DNA of 64,000 nt from Rhizobium sp. (GCA_019459285.1 JAIBEL010000045.1:58149-122148), one strand, 5' to 3'. Numbered from the stretch's first letter, positions 18,501-26,230 are shown. Numbers and translations are program-made. The notes: generated by a model not told the origin, from the letters alone.

Positions 18501-21497
18501 GCCGACGCGCAACTCTACGGACGCCTGGCCAATTCCGTGATCTATGCCCACGCCTCGCTGCGCGCCGACGCCAGCATTCTGTTGCAGAATCGCCGCGGTC
18601 AATCCGGCTTGTGGGGCTACGCCATTTCCGGGGACTTGCCCATCGTGCTGTTGCAGATCGGAGACGGCGCCCATATCGAACTGGTGCGGCAACTGGTGCA
18701 GGCGCACGCCTACTGGCGCCTGAAAGGTCTGGCAGTGGATCTGGTGATCTGGAACGAAGACCGGGCCGGTTACCGCCAAGTGCTGCAGGACCAGATTATC
18801 GGTTTGATTGCGGCAGGGGTCGAAGCGCATGTCATCGACCGGCCGGGTGGCATCTTCGTGCGATCTGCGGAACAGATATCGAACGAAGATCGCATCCTGT
18901 TCCAGTCGGTCGCACGCGTCATCCTCAGCGACAGCCGCGGCACGCTGGCAGAACAGATCAACCGCCGCAGCCTGAGGGATGTGCGCATGCCGCGCCTGCA
19001 GCCGACCCGCACGTACCGCGCCGAGTCGCCATCCGACAATCCGTTGCCGTCGCGCGACCTCATCCTGTACAACGGGTTGGGCGGATTCACCCCGGACGGG
19101 CACGAGTACGTCGTGACCACCACGGCCGAGCAGGTGACCCCCGCGCCATGGGTGAATGTGCTGGCGAATCCGCATTTCGGCACGGTCATTTCCGAGAACG
19201 GCCAGGCGTATACCTGGAGCGAGAATGCACACGAGTATCGTCTCACGCCCTGGCACAACGATCCGGTGTCCGATGCCGGCGGCGAAGCGTTTTATCTGCG
19301 CGACGAGGAAACCGGTCATTTCTGGTCGCCCACGCCGCTGCCGGCCCGCGGCGTCAATGCGTATGTCAGCCGCCACGGATTCGGCTACAGCGTGTTCGAG
19401 CATACCGAAGATGGCATCGTCTCCGAACTGTGGGTTTACGTGGCCCTGGATGCAGCGGTCAAGTTCTCGATGTTGAAAGTCCGCAACGTCTCGGGCCGTC
19501 CGCGGCAACTTTCCGCAACGGGCTACGTGGAGTGGGTGCTGGGCGATTTGCGACCGAAATCGACCATGCACGTGACCACCGAAATGGATGCCGACAGCGG
19601 TGCGCTGTTTGCGCGCAACCCCTACAACACGGAATTCGCCGACCGCATTGCGTTCTTCGATGCGGATGAGTCAAACCGCCGTACGATCAGCTGTGACCGT
19701 GCCGATTTCATCGGGCGAAACGGCTCGCTCAGGAATCCGGCTGCGATGGGGCGCGTGCGGCTTTCCGGCAAGACGGGCGCGGCACTCGACCCCTGCGCCG
19801 CGATCCAGGTGGGATTCGATCTGGCCGATGGCGAAGAGCGCGAAATCGTTTTCCGCCTGGGCCAGGCCGGCAGGCGCGGCGGCGACGATGCGCGCAAGCT
19901 GGTGCGTCAATTCCGCGGATCGGCCGCCGCGCACGCGGCGCTCGAAGCGGTGTGGCAGTACTGGAACCACAGCCTCGGCGCAGTCCAGGTGGAAACCCCG
20001 GACCCGGCGCTCAACGTGCTGACCAACGGCTGGCTGGTCTACCAGACGCTAGCCTGTCGCCTGTGGGCACGCAGCGGCTACTATCAGTCGGGCGGCGCCT
20101 TCGGTTTCCGTGACCAGCTGCAGGACGTGATGGCGCTGATCCACGCCGAGCCGCAACGCGTACGCGAGCAATTGCTGCTCGCCGCCGCGCACCAGTTTGT
20201 CGAAGGGGATGTGCAGCATTGGTGGCATCCGCCGTCGAGCCGCGGTGTGCGTACCCATTGTTCCGACGATTACCTGTGGCTGCCGCTGGCGGTGTGCCGC
20301 TACGTGCTGAGTACCGGCGATACCGGCGTACTGGACGAATCCGTTGGCTTCCTCGAAGGCCGCCCGGTCAGCCCCGAGGACGACTCGTATTACGATCTGC
20401 CGGGTCACGCCGCCGAGTCGGCCAGCCTGTACGAGCACTGCGTGCGCGCCATCCGGCACGGCCTGACTTTTGGCGAACATGGCCTGCCGCTGATCGGCTC
20501 CGGCGACTGGAACGACGGCATGAACCTGGTGGGCCTGCACGGCAAGGGCGAAAGCGTCTGGCTCGCTTTCTTCCTGTACGACGTTCTGACGCGCTTCACC
20601 GAACTGGCAGAACGGAAGGGCGACGGAGCCTTTGCCGCTCAGTGCCGGACCGAAGCCGAACAGCTGCGCCAGCGCATCGAGCAGAACGCCTGGGATGGCG
20701 CCTGGTACCGCCGCGCATATTTCGACGACGGCACACCGCTAGGTTCGGCGGGCAACGTCGAATGCCGGATCGACTCGATCTCGCAAAGCTGGTCCGTCCT
20801 GTCCGGCGCCGGCGACGCCAAACGTTCGCGCATGGGGATGGATGCCGTCTATGCGCACCTGGTGCGGCGCGACCATGCGCTGATCCAGCTCCTCGACCCG
20901 CCATTCGACACCGCTGACATGGACCCGGGCTACATCAAGGGCTACGTTCCCGGCGTGCGCGAGAACGGCGGACAATACACCCATGCCGCGATCTGGACCG
21001 TCATGGCGTTTGCCGCCCTGGGCGACAGCCAGCGCGCGTGGGAATTGCTGGCCATGATCAATCCGGTGAATCATGGCAAATCGGCGGAGAGCGTGGCGGT
21101 CTACAAGGTCGAGCCCTATGTCGTCGCCGCCGACGTGTATGCGGTTTCACCGCATGCCGGCCGGGGCGGATGGAGCTGGTACACCGGTTCCGCCGGCTGG
21201 ATGTACCGGCTGATCGTGGAATCACTGCTCGGCCTCAGGCTGGACGTGGACAAGCTGCATTTCGCCCCGTGTCTGCCTGCCGACTGGCAGGCATTCAAGC
21301 TGCATTACCGTTATCGGGAAACCGTCTACCATATCGCCGTGTCGCAAACGCAGACCGACGATGCTTCGCAACGCGGCGCGATGCACGTGACGGTGGATGG
21401 GATAGAACGTCCCGACCGGACCATCCCGCTGATCGACGATCGCCAGAATCACACGGTCGACGTGCGCATCATGATCCAGCCCGAAATGCATCGATAA
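12570..21497 (+). CDS. ndvB: Cyclic beta-1,2-glucan synthase (NdvB/ChvB family)
   Basis: A giant inner-membrane enzyme of about 2975 residues (family 2700-2900). Order: N-terminal cytoplasmic region, membrane helices near residues 430-490, a GT84 transferase domain (VVVPTMLTDPQNVDDLVEAL near 510; the DxD of TLDTDTQLPRD near 650), further helices near 840-885 and 965-1005, and a glucoamylase-like domain (about 1025-1600, ending in SYMAHHQGMSLLSL). The C-terminal GH94 beta-glucan phosphorylase half carries GSGDWNDGMN near 2645. The GT84 part makes the beta-1,2 chain and the GH94 part trims it before cyclisation. The cyclic glucan acts in the periplasm in osmotic adaptation. The ATG at 12570 was preferred to 12522, which lacks a ribosome site. 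The whole frame is intact. Confidence 0.93.
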   Translation: MLHHLKTSDSRFSRCILQLRASLRDGGIPIQQSFDEPPLRAELFNADQMEQRGKRLAAMHTLTQERPHDQILPRLAANEAILIGVCGRLTAAVKANQQITPASEWLLDNFYLVEEQIRTARRHFPKGYSRELPRLRNGPSAGLPRVYDIALEVISHGDGRVDAESLSRFVAAYQTVSPLKLGELWAIPIMLRLALIENLRRVAVRIAAGRVDRDIASSWAELMTATAEKDPKSLVLVIADMARSHPPMSTPFVSEFTRRLQGQGLALALPLTWIEQVLAESGQTIEQLVQSGNQQQAADQVSISNSIGSLRFLGSMDWREFVETMSIVEQTLRDDPAGAYAGMDFASRDRYRHAIEKIAKRSPLPEAEVARRAIQLAQEAQAAQPETDARMTHVGYYLVGRGVNTLEARSQMRHSAAGMLANLVKPRPLAVYLGAIALLTLLFSAGLLAMAHARGVSPDWLLPIGLLALLSTSQLAHALVNWVATLWVPPHPLPRMDFSAGIPAQSRTLVVVPTMLTDPQNVDDLVEALEVRFLANRDSNLHFGLLTDFRDANEEMLAGDEPLLQLAQARIEALNEKYGGETSLFFLFHRPRRWNPQARVWMGYERKRGKLSDLNALLRGDTHDKAGERFSRIVGDTTCLLDVKYVITLDTDTQLPRDVARELVGAMAHPLNRPRYDEELQRVSEGYGILQPRVSVSLAGANRSRYARLNGGEPGIDPYTRAISDVYQDVFGEGSFIGKGIYEVDTFERVLNDRFPENRILSHDLLEGCYVRAGLLSDVHLYEDYPAHYSTDVSRRHRWIRGDWQLPGWLLPRVPGPGKRRLKNPLSWLSQWKLFDNLRRSLVPMAVTLLLLLGWTMLDSPGLWTLAVIGIFLIPPLIASVMELFHKPQEVRPGQHLATMLDAASQRLTQAAFTLACLPFEAWFSLDAIVRTIRRMLFSRRRLLEWNPSGEAARSNRTDFAAALRAMWIAPSIALVTLLVLLLFKPMVLLAAAPILLLWLASPAIVWWTGQPLARREAQLTPEQTVFLRKVSRKTWAFFETFVGPEDHWLPPDNYQEYRGAAVAHRTSPTNIGMALLANLTAYDFGYIPAGQLVERTAHTLDTMNNLARYRNHFFNWYDTQTLQPLHPSYVSTVDSGNLAGHLLTLRVGLLALADDRIGGAPWLDGLHDTLRVLVDAAGSHPTGLLARLQADIEAASQSGPTTLALAWQYLDQLAKRASEFADSPEAVLRKPTQTGRARGPAEERRHADTALYLEADEDSAHHPTLDHASAVVSEITSESDTGWWARALARQCHAALDDLSFLAPWLLLPAAPDELGEDLGLGAIPTLRELARIEDRCMPTIERRLGASPTPAEREWLHAFRQCITLAGQRASERIATIEHLAQQAGTFANMAYDFLYDKTSRLLAIGYNVDELRRDTSYYDLLASEARLINFVAIAQGQVPQESWFALGRLLTTAGGEPVLLSWSGSMFEYLMPLLVMPNFDNTLLDQTYKAAVARQIDYGRQLGVPWGMSESGYNLVDVHFNYQYRAFGVPGLGLKRGLADDLVIAPYATVLALMVAPEAACLNLQRLSAEGLEGKFGFYEAVDYTPSRQRRGESKAVVRSYMAHHQGMSLLSLAYLLLDRPMQKRFESDPLFQATLLLLQERVPRATALFPQTAQLSDIRPTAAAVEAPIRVFSSANTPTPEVQLLSNGRYHVMITNAGGGYSRWKDLAVTRWREDTTCDAWGTFCYLRDERSGEVWSTAYQPTLKQPQHYEVIFSEGRAEFRRRDEDFETHTDIVVSPEDDIELRRVHITNRAPTRRTITVTSYAEVVLSVPAADALHPAFSNLFVQTEIVEQRHAILCTRRPRSRTEPTPWMFHLMAAHGADIDTVSYETDRMQFIGRGHTVADPQALGNRPSGVLSGSQGSVLDPIVAIRYTVTLDPDQTIAIDMVSGMADTRDAALGLVEKYQDRRLADRVFDLAWTHAQVVLRQLNASEADAQLYGRLANSVIYAHASLRADASILLQNRRGQSGLWGYAISGDLPIVLLQIGDGAHIELVRQLVQAHAYWRLKGLAVDLVIWNEDRAGYRQVLQDQIIGLIAAGVEAHVIDRPGGIFVRSAEQISNEDRILFQSVARVILSDSRGTLAEQINRRSLRDVRMPRLQPTRTYRAESPSDNPLPSRDLILYNGLGGFTPDGHEYVVTTTAEQVTPAPWVNVLANPHFGTVISENGQAYTWSENAHEYRLTPWHNDPVSDAGGEAFYLRDEETGHFWSPTPLPARGVNAYVSRHGFGYSVFEHTEDGIVSELWVYVALDAAVKFSMLKVRNVSGRPRQLSATGYVEWVLGDLRPKSTMHVTTEMDADSGALFARNPYNTEFADRIAFFDADESNRRTISCDRADFIGRNGSLRNPAAMGRVRLSGKTGAALDPCAAIQVGFDLADGEEREIVFRLGQAGRRGGDDARKLVRQFRGSAAAHAALEAVWQYWNHSLGAVQVETPDPALNVLTNGWLVYQTLACRLWARSGYYQSGGAFGFRDQLQDVMALIHAEPQRVREQLLLAAAHQFVEGDVQHWWHPPSSRGVRTHCSDDYLWLPLAVCRYVLSTGDTGVLDESVGFLEGRPVSPEDDSYYDLPGHAAESASLYEHCVRAIRHGLTFGEHGLPLIGSGDWNDGMNLVGLHGKGESVWLAFFLYDVLTRFTELAERKGDGAFAAQCRTEAEQLRQRIEQNAWDGAWYRRAYFDDGTPLGSAGNVECRIDSISQSWSVLSGAGDAKRSRMGMDAVYAHLVRRDHALIQLLDPPFDTADMDPGYIKGYVPGVRENGGQYTHAAIWTVMAFAALGDSQRAWELLAMINPVNHGKSAESVAVYKVEPYVVAADVYAVSPHAGRGGWSWYTGSAGWMYRLIVESLLGLRLDVDKLHFAPCLPADWQAFKLHYRYRETVYHIAVSQTQTDDASQRGAMHVTVDGIERPDRTIPLIDDRQNHTVDVRIMIQPEMHR

Positions 21498-21660
21498 CCT
21501 GGCAACCTGAAGGACTGGAATGAGACGGGTTGCCGGGGGTTACCCATGCCTCCGAGCGAAAAACCGCCGCACCGGTTGCGCGATGAACCGGAAGCCTGGC
21601 AATCCCCGGCATGCAGGGCCGAACCGCCGACCTCGGCACACACACCCAAAAAACACACTG

Positions 21661-22581
21661 ATGATCTCTTTAGCGCGCCGCATTTTCTTCGTATGCCTCC
21701 TTGCCGTCTCCAGCCTTGCGGCCCTGGCGCAGGATCTACCGCCACTTTCCCACCGGGTGACGGGCGGTGACACCGAATACACCGTCCAGCAGGGGGATTC
21801 CCTGACCGCCATCGGTGCCCGTTTGGGCGTGCCGCCCAGGCTCGTGGCGCAACAGAATGACCTCCGCTTCAACACCGCCAGGATCAAGCCCGGCCAACGC
21901 CTTCACATCCACAATCCCCACATCGTGCCGGCCTCGCTCGACGACGGCATCCTCGTCAACCTTCCGCAGCGCATGCTGTTCAACTTCAGCCAGGGCAAGC
22001 TGGTTTCCGCCTATCCCGTCGGCCTGGGCAAGCCCAGCTGGCCCACCCCGCAGGGCGAATTCAGGATCGTCAATCGGCAGGCGAACAAGCCTTGGCTGGT
22101 GCCCAAATCGATCCAGGAAGAAATGCGTCGCGAAGGGAAAATCGTGCAGGAGGAAGTGCCCCCCGGTCCCGACAATCCCTTGGGCAAACACTGGCTCGGC
22201 TTGAACCTGTGGGGCTACGGCATCCACGGCACCATCGCGCCGGCGAGCGTCTACCATTTCCAGAGCCATGGCTGCATTCGTCTGCATCCCGATGATATTG
22301 CGGAACTTTTCGACCAGGTGCGGGTCGCAACGCAGGGACGTCTCATTTACCAGCCGGTTTTGCTGGCGGTGATCGAAGACGGCCGCATCCTGCTCGAAGT
22401 CCATCGCGACATCTACAAGAAGGGAATCGACCCCGCGCGAACCGTGCGCGATCTGACTGAAGCCAACGGCTTGAGCCAGTCCATCGATTGGCCTAAAGTG
22501 GACGCCGTAATTGCCGCTCAGGATGGATTGGCCGACGAAGTGGGCCACCTGCCAGGCAACGGATCGAAAGGACAACCATGA
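21661..22581 (+). CDS. L,D-transpeptidase (ErfK/YbiS/YkuD) with LysM domain
   Basis: A 306-residue exported enzyme. The signal peptide (RRIFFVCLLAVSSLAALAQD) is followed by a LysM peptidoglycan-binding repeat (EYTVQQGDSLTAIGARLGVP near 36-80) and a YkuD catalytic domain. The active-site signature is HGTIAPASVYHFQSHGCIRL, with the catalytic Cys in SHGCIR. L,D-transpeptidases make 3-3 crosslinks or attach proteins to peptidoglycan in the periplasm. The start at 21661 was chosen because it begins the signal peptide; the longer frame from 21520 adds unsupported sequence. The stop overlaps the DUF882 gene by ATGA, so the pair is an operon. Confidence 0.93.
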   Translation: MISLARRIFFVCLLAVSSLAALAQDLPPLSHRVTGGDTEYTVQQGDSLTAIGARLGVPPRLVAQQNDLRFNTARIKPGQRLHIHNPHIVPASLDDGILVNLPQRMLFNFSQGKLVSAYPVGLGKPSWPTPQGEFRIVNRQANKPWLVPKSIQEEMRREGKIVQEEVPPGPDNPLGKHWLGLNLWGYGIHGTIAPASVYHFQSHGCIRLHPDDIAELFDQVRVATQGRLIYQPVLLAVIEDGRILLEVHRDIYKKGIDPARTVRDLTEANGLSQSIDWPKVDAVIAAQDGLADEVGHLPGNGSKGQP

Positions 22582-23120
22582 AGCACGTCAGCCGACGCAA
22601 ATTTCTCAAACTGGGCCTGCTGGCCGCCGCGATGCCGCTGCCGGCCTCCGCCAGCGCATGGCTGGTTGCGCCCGAGCGCCGACTGAGCTTCCACAACCTG
22701 CACACCGGCGAAAACCTCGACCTGCCGTACTGGGTGCAGGGCGACTACGTTCCGGACGCACTCGCCGAGATCAACCATGTTCTGCGCGACTACCGCACCG
22801 ACCAGGTCGCCGCCATCGACACCCGCTTGCTGGACCTGCTCGACCGCGTCAAGGCCCAGCTCGGCACTGCCCAGCCCTTCCAGGTCATTTCCGGCTATCG
22901 CTCCCCCGCTACCAACCACATGCTGTCGGAACGCTCCTCCGGCGTCGCCAAGCACAGCCTGCACATGGAAGGCAAAGCCATCGACATCCGCATTCCCGGC
23001 GTGGCGCTGGCCGATCTGCGCAAGACCGGGCTCGCGCTGCAAGGCGGCGGCGTCGGCTACTATCCCGCATCCGACTTCGTGCACCTGGACGTCGGACGCG
23101 TGCGGACCTGGGGCGGCTAG
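22578..23120 (+). CDS. Tat-exported DUF882/M15-like peptidase (YcbK family)
   Basis: 180 residues. It starts MKHVSRRKFLKLGLLAAAMP, a twin-arginine signal with cleavage near SASA. The rest matches the YcbK/DUF882 branch of the D-Ala-D-Ala carboxypeptidase M15 fold. The zinc site is visible as SLHMEGKAIDIRIPG (HxxxxxxD) and FVHLDVGRVRTW (the HxD-type pair). The family cleaves or edits peptidoglycan peptides. Translational overlap with the L,D-transpeptidase (ATGA at 22578) suggests they act on the same crosslinks. The Tat signal implies the protein folds, probably with zinc, before export. Confidence 0.92.
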   Translation: MKHVSRRKFLKLGLLAAAMPLPASASAWLVAPERRLSFHNLHTGENLDLPYWVQGDYVPDALAEINHVLRDYRTDQVAAIDTRLLDLLDRVKAQLGTAQPFQVISGYRSPATNHMLSERSSGVAKHSLHMEGKAIDIRIPGVALADLRKTGLALQGGGVGYYPASDFVHLDVGRVRTWGG

Positions 23121-23185
23121 ACCGCACGACCCGCCTCGCCGGCCGCAGTCGTTCGACGTGCGGCCGGCAAATGAAGGCCTGCCTC

Positions 23186-23238
23186 CTGGGGCACCGATGG
23201 TGCCCAGCCATATTTCTCTGCAACAGGGTGAAACCCTG
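23186..23238 (+). promoter_or_regulatory. Two hairpins in the leader of the 23291 membrane-protein gene
   Basis: GGGCACC-GAT-GGTGCCC (23189-23205, extendable with a bulge) and CAGGGT-GAA-ACCCTG (23224-23238) form two compact stem-loops with three-base loops, between the DUF882 stop and the AAGGAGG of the next gene. There is no T run after either, so they look like leader structure rather than a terminator. No known riboswitch pattern was matched. Confidence 0.4.
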
Positions 23239-23290
23239 CCCTGGTCCAACGGGTCGAACCGATCCCACTAGCATGCCAAGGAGGCATGTC

Positions 23291-23665
23291 ATGACCCTCA
23301 CCCAGGATCCCCGTCCGGCGGCCTATCTCATCATTCTGCTCGGACTCGGGCTCGCCGCCGCCGCCGCCCTCGTTCCCTTCTACCATGTCGCCTATCTGCT
23401 CGAACCCGGCATCCTGCTGGCCGTGCTGATGCCTTTCCTGCTCTATGGCCTGTTCATCGAAAGCCTGCGCGGTCCCTGGCTGCTCGCCACCGGCCTGCTC
23501 CTGCTCGCTGCCAACCTGGTGCTGGTCGCATCCGAACGCTATATCCGCTACGACGGCTACACGGACGATTTGATCTACTGGGTGCCGACGTTGGCAGCGG
23601 CGGTCGTGCTGCCGATCGCCTATCGGCTGGGACGGCGCACCGACGAAGCAGATGCACCTCGCTAG
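23291..23665 (+). CDS. Small integral membrane protein of unknown function
   Basis: 124 residues with four predicted membrane helices: AAYLIILLGLGLAAAAALVP, ILLAVLMPFLLYGLFIES, WLLATGLLLLAANLVLVA and WVPTLAAAVVLPIAYRL. The start is the ATG at 23291, six bases after AAGGAGG; an earlier ATG at 23273 overlaps that ribosome site. No domain is recognised. It lies downstream of the peptidoglycan-editing pair but is separated by a structured 170-bp gap, so it may be transcribed independently. Confidence 0.75.
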   Translation: MTLTQDPRPAAYLIILLGLGLAAAAALVPFYHVAYLLEPGILLAVLMPFLLYGLFIESLRGPWLLATGLLLLAANLVLVASERYIRYDGYTDDLIYWVPTLAAAVVLPIAYRLGRRTDEADAPR

Positions 23666-23799
23666 CGGGCGTGCCGGGGACGCCGCACCGTTTGTATTCG
23701 AGCCCTGCGTGGCTATATTGAGTTGGCAACTGGCCGCTGAAGCCATCTGTTTGATCAGAATCCCCCGCTCTCTCTGCAACCCAAACGACCAAGGACGCC

Positions 23800-24069
23800 A
23801 TGTACGGCCCATACAATCATAGTTGGATGTTCGATGGCGGATTCGGCCTGCTGTTCGGCGGCTTGTGGATGCTCCTGATGTGGGGCATTCCCCTTCTCCT
23901 CGTCATCGCCCTGCTGAAATATCTGTTTTTCAGGCCGCACGACAAGGGCGGCCCCGACATCCGGCCGGAACGGAAAACACCCCTCGACATCCTCAAGGAA
24001 AGCTACGCGCGCGGCGACCTCAGCCGCGACGAGTATCTGCAGAAACGCGACGACCTCCTGGAAAAATAG
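23800..24069 (+). CDS. SHOCT-domain membrane protein
   Basis: 89 residues: one transmembrane helix (GLLFGGLWMLLMWGIPLLLV), a short basic linker and a C-terminal SHOCT motif (PLDILKESYARGDLSRDEYL, then QKRDDL). SHOCT is a short helix pair found at protein termini, probably for oligomerisation. Proteins of this layout often sit beside heavy-metal or copper handling genes. Here the next gene is the Gly-Met-rich CpxP/Spy-like protein, 57 bp downstream on the same strand. AAGGA precedes the ATG. Confidence 0.88.
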   Translation: MYGPYNHSWMFDGGFGLLFGGLWMLLMWGIPLLLVIALLKYLFFRPHDKGGPDIRPERKTPLDILKESYARGDLSRDEYLQKRDDLLEK

Positions 24070-24126
24070 GCAGCACGCGTGAATGTCCGACCGCTTCCTC
24101 GGCCCCTCTCTTGAAAGGAGATTGCC

Positions 24127-24738
24127 ATGAACACCACACGACCTGCCAGCCGGCTTGCCGCCTTCGGGCTTGCCGCCCTTTTGAGCGGAACCGCTCCGGC
24201 CCTTCTGGCGGCCGATTCCCCGCCGCCCCCGCAATATGGGCCCGGCATGATGAACGGCTATGGCGGATACGGCATGGGACCCGGCATGATGGGCGGCGGC
24301 TACGGCATGGGCCCAGGCATGATGGGCGGCTATGGCGGATACGGCATGGGACCCGGCATGATGGGCGGTGGCTATGGCATGGGCCCAGGCATGATGGGCG
24401 GCGGCATGATGGGACCGTATTGGGGCAGCGGGCTCGACCTCACCCCGGACCAACAAGCCAAGATCAACAAAATCCAGGACGAGACCCGCAAGGCGCACTG
24501 GGCCATGATGGGCGAGATGATGGACCAGCAGGCCAAGCTGCGCGATCTGAACCTGGCGCCGAAGCGGGACAATACCGCCATCGACGCAGCCTACAAGGAA
24601 TTCGGCAAGCTCCAGCAGAAAATGTACGATTCCGCGGTGGCGGCACACAAACGCATGGAGGCCGTCCTCACCAAGGAACAACAGGAAAAGCTGCGCGATT
24701 ATTGGCGCAAGGGCTGGACACCCAATCCCGAAAAATGA
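24127..24738 (+). CDS. Periplasmic CpxP/Spy-like protein with Gly-Met-Tyr-rich repeats
   Basis: A 203-residue exported protein. After the signal peptide (ending PALLAADS) comes a low-complexity segment made of GYGGYGMGPGMMGG and GYGMGPGMMGG units (about residues 43-97). A helical Spy/CpxP-type domain follows: LTPDQQAKINKIQDETRK, MMGEMMDQQAKLRDL, and the end VLTKEQQEKLRDYWRKG. Members act as periplasmic chaperones or zinc-resistance-type sensors. The methionine-rich repeat could bind Cu(I) or another soft metal, which is inference. GAAAGGAG lies just upstream of the ATG. It is likely co-transcribed with the SHOCT protein. Confidence 0.88.
   Translation: MNTTRPASRLAAFGLAALLSGTAPALLAADSPPPPQYGPGMMNGYGGYGMGPGMMGGGYGMGPGMMGGYGGYGMGPGMMGGGYGMGPGMMGGGMMGPYWGSGLDLTPDQQAKINKIQDETRKAHWAMMGEMMDQQAKLRDLNLAPKRDNTAIDAAYKEFGKLQQKMYDSAVAAHKRMEAVLTKEQQEKLRDYWRKGWTPNPEK
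24256..24399 (+). repeat. Two 72-bp tandem repeats encoding the Gly-Met-rich segment
   Basis: A 72-bp unit beginning GGCTATGGCGGATACGGCAT occurs at 24256-24327 and 24328-24399, nearly identical at the DNA level (a few silent differences). Each unit itself contains two related sub-repeats. Near-identity of the DNA implies recent duplication, so copy number may vary between strains. Confidence 0.85.
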
Positions 24739-24766
24739 GCAGACCGGCCGGCACCCGCCGCATCGA

Positions 24767-25471
24767 TCACCAGGGAATCTCGGTGCCGTTGTAGCGGAAG
24801 AAACGCCCGTTCAGCGCCATCTGGAAATTGTCCACCAGGGCGCGCATGCCGCGCACGCTCTGTGCCGGGGTGAGCATCGCATCCGGGCCGCCCATGCGGG
24901 TGCCCACCCAGCCTGGATGCAGCAGCAGGACGCCGATGCCATATTGCGCCAGGGCATGCGTCAGCCCCTTCATGGCGGCATTCAGCGCCGCCTTGCTGGA
25001 ACGGTAGGCATAGTTTCCCGGCGCGCCGATCTCGGCGATGGAGCCCATGTGGCTGCTGATCGCCACCACCAGTTTCTTCTCGCTGCGGGCCAAGTGCCCG
25101 GCAAAGGCCTCGCTCACCCGCACCGCCCCCAGCGTATTGACGGCGAACGTACGCAGCCAGACGTCATAGTCGATGCCGCCGAAGGCTCCCATGAACTTGT
25201 CCAGGTACACGCCCGCGTTGTTGAGCAGCACGTCGATGCGGGCATCCTCCAGGTCGAGCTGCAGCGTGCGCAGCTGCTCGCCGTCGGTCACGTCGAGCCG
25301 ATGCACGCTGAGGCGTGGATGCCGGCCGGCCAGGACCTTGAGTTCGTCGGCCGCCTCCGGATGGCGGCAGCTGGCGATCACCTGCCAGCCGGCCTCGGCG
25401 TACTGTCGCGCCCATTCCAGTCCGAGGCCGCGGTTGGCGCCGGTGATCAGTATGCCGGGGAGCGTGTTCAT
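24767..25471 (-). CDS. Short-chain dehydrogenase/reductase
   Basis: A 234-residue classical SDR with a Rossmann fold. The cofactor motif is TGANRGLGLEWARQYAEAG (TGxxxGxG, residues about 9-27), and NNAG follows at the end of beta-4. The active site is AISSHMGSIAE with YAYRSSKAAL (Ser, Tyr-x-x-x-Lys; here Tyr-Arg-Ser-Ser-Lys). It should oxidise or reduce a carbonyl with NAD(P)H in the cytoplasm; the substrate is unknown. The ATG at 25471 with an upstream GGAGA was preferred to 25513. It is divergent from the MBL-fold gene, sharing a 122-bp promoter region. Confidence 0.92.
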   Translation of the reverse strand: MNTLPGILITGANRGLGLEWARQYAEAGWQVIASCRHPEAADELKVLAGRHPRLSVHRLDVTDGEQLRTLQLDLEDARIDVLLNNAGVYLDKFMGAFGGIDYDVWLRTFAVNTLGAVRVSEAFAGHLARSEKKLVVAISSHMGSIAEIGAPGNYAYRSSKAALNAAMKGLTHALAQYGIGVLLLHPGWVGTRMGGPDAMLTPAQSVRGMRALVDNFQMALNGRFFRYNGTEIPW

Positions 25472-25593
25472 CGGATGATTCTCCAGACCTGTCCTCTTTT
25501 GTATAGACGGCAACTGCCCCGCACGGGCGCTTTCCTTTGCGCCTTTCGTCGGCTTTACTGGAACGATGCGGTTCGGAAGAAAGCGGCTCAGCC

Positions 25594-26211
25594 ATGAAGG
25601 AAATCCTGCCCGGCGTGTTTCACTGGAAGACCTTCCACGAAGGCATCCAGGCCTACGTCCATTCCTATTACCTCCACGCCACCGACCCGCCCGTGTTGAT
25701 CGATCCGCGCGTGCCCGCGCAGGGCATCGAGTGGTTCGCCTCGCACGGCGCGCCGCAGCACATCTACCTGACCAACCGCCACCACTATCGCCACAGCAGC
25801 CACTTCGCCGAACGCTACGGCGCGCAGGTCTGGTGCCACAAGGATGGCCTGCACGAATTCACCCACGGCGAAAAGGTGCGCGGCTTCAGCCATGGTAAGA
25901 CCCTGCCCGGCGGCGTGCTCGCCCTCAAGGTCGCGGCGCTGTGTCCCGAGGAAACCGCGCTCCATCTGCCCTTGCACGGCGGCATCCTGAGCCTCGGCGA
26001 CGCCATCGTGCGCGAACGGGGCCGGCTAGGTTTCGTGCCGGACGCCTACATGGGCGACGACCCGGAAGGCGTCAAGCGCGGCCTGCGCAAGGCCTTCCTC
26101 AAACACCTGGGCGAACGCGAATTCGATCATCTGTTGTTCGCCCACGGCGCACCCTGGATCGGCGGCGCCCGGGCGGGCCTGCAAACATTCCTCGACCGGC
26201 TCGAACGGTAG
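25594..26211 (+). CDS. MBL-fold (metallo-beta-lactamase-like) protein with degenerate metal site
   Basis: 205 residues. It starts MKEILPGVFHWKTFHEGIQ and has the beta-lactamase-fold layout (VLIDPRVPAQGIEWF, HIYLTNRHHYRHSSHF, HLLFAHGAPWIGG). The usual HxHxDH metal motif appears as NRHHYRHSSHF, so histidines are present but the Asp is not in its normal place. The late LLFAHG supplies another His. Activity may differ from typical hydrolases. The start was chosen at the beginning of the conserved fold. No substrate can be named. Confidence 0.75.
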   Translation: MKEILPGVFHWKTFHEGIQAYVHSYYLHATDPPVLIDPRVPAQGIEWFASHGAPQHIYLTNRHHYRHSSHFAERYGAQVWCHKDGLHEFTHGEKVRGFSHGKTLPGGVLALKVAALCPEETALHLPLHGGILSLGDAIVRERGRLGFVPDAYMGDDPEGVKRGLRKAFLKHLGEREFDHLLFAHGAPWIGGARAGLQTFLDRLER

Positions 26212-26230
26212 CGGACTCACGCGGGTGTCC

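Noticed and set aside
23250-23272. T-loop-like GGGTCGAACC sequence as part of a tRNA
   Set aside because: No acceptor stem, D arm or anticodon arm could be built around it.
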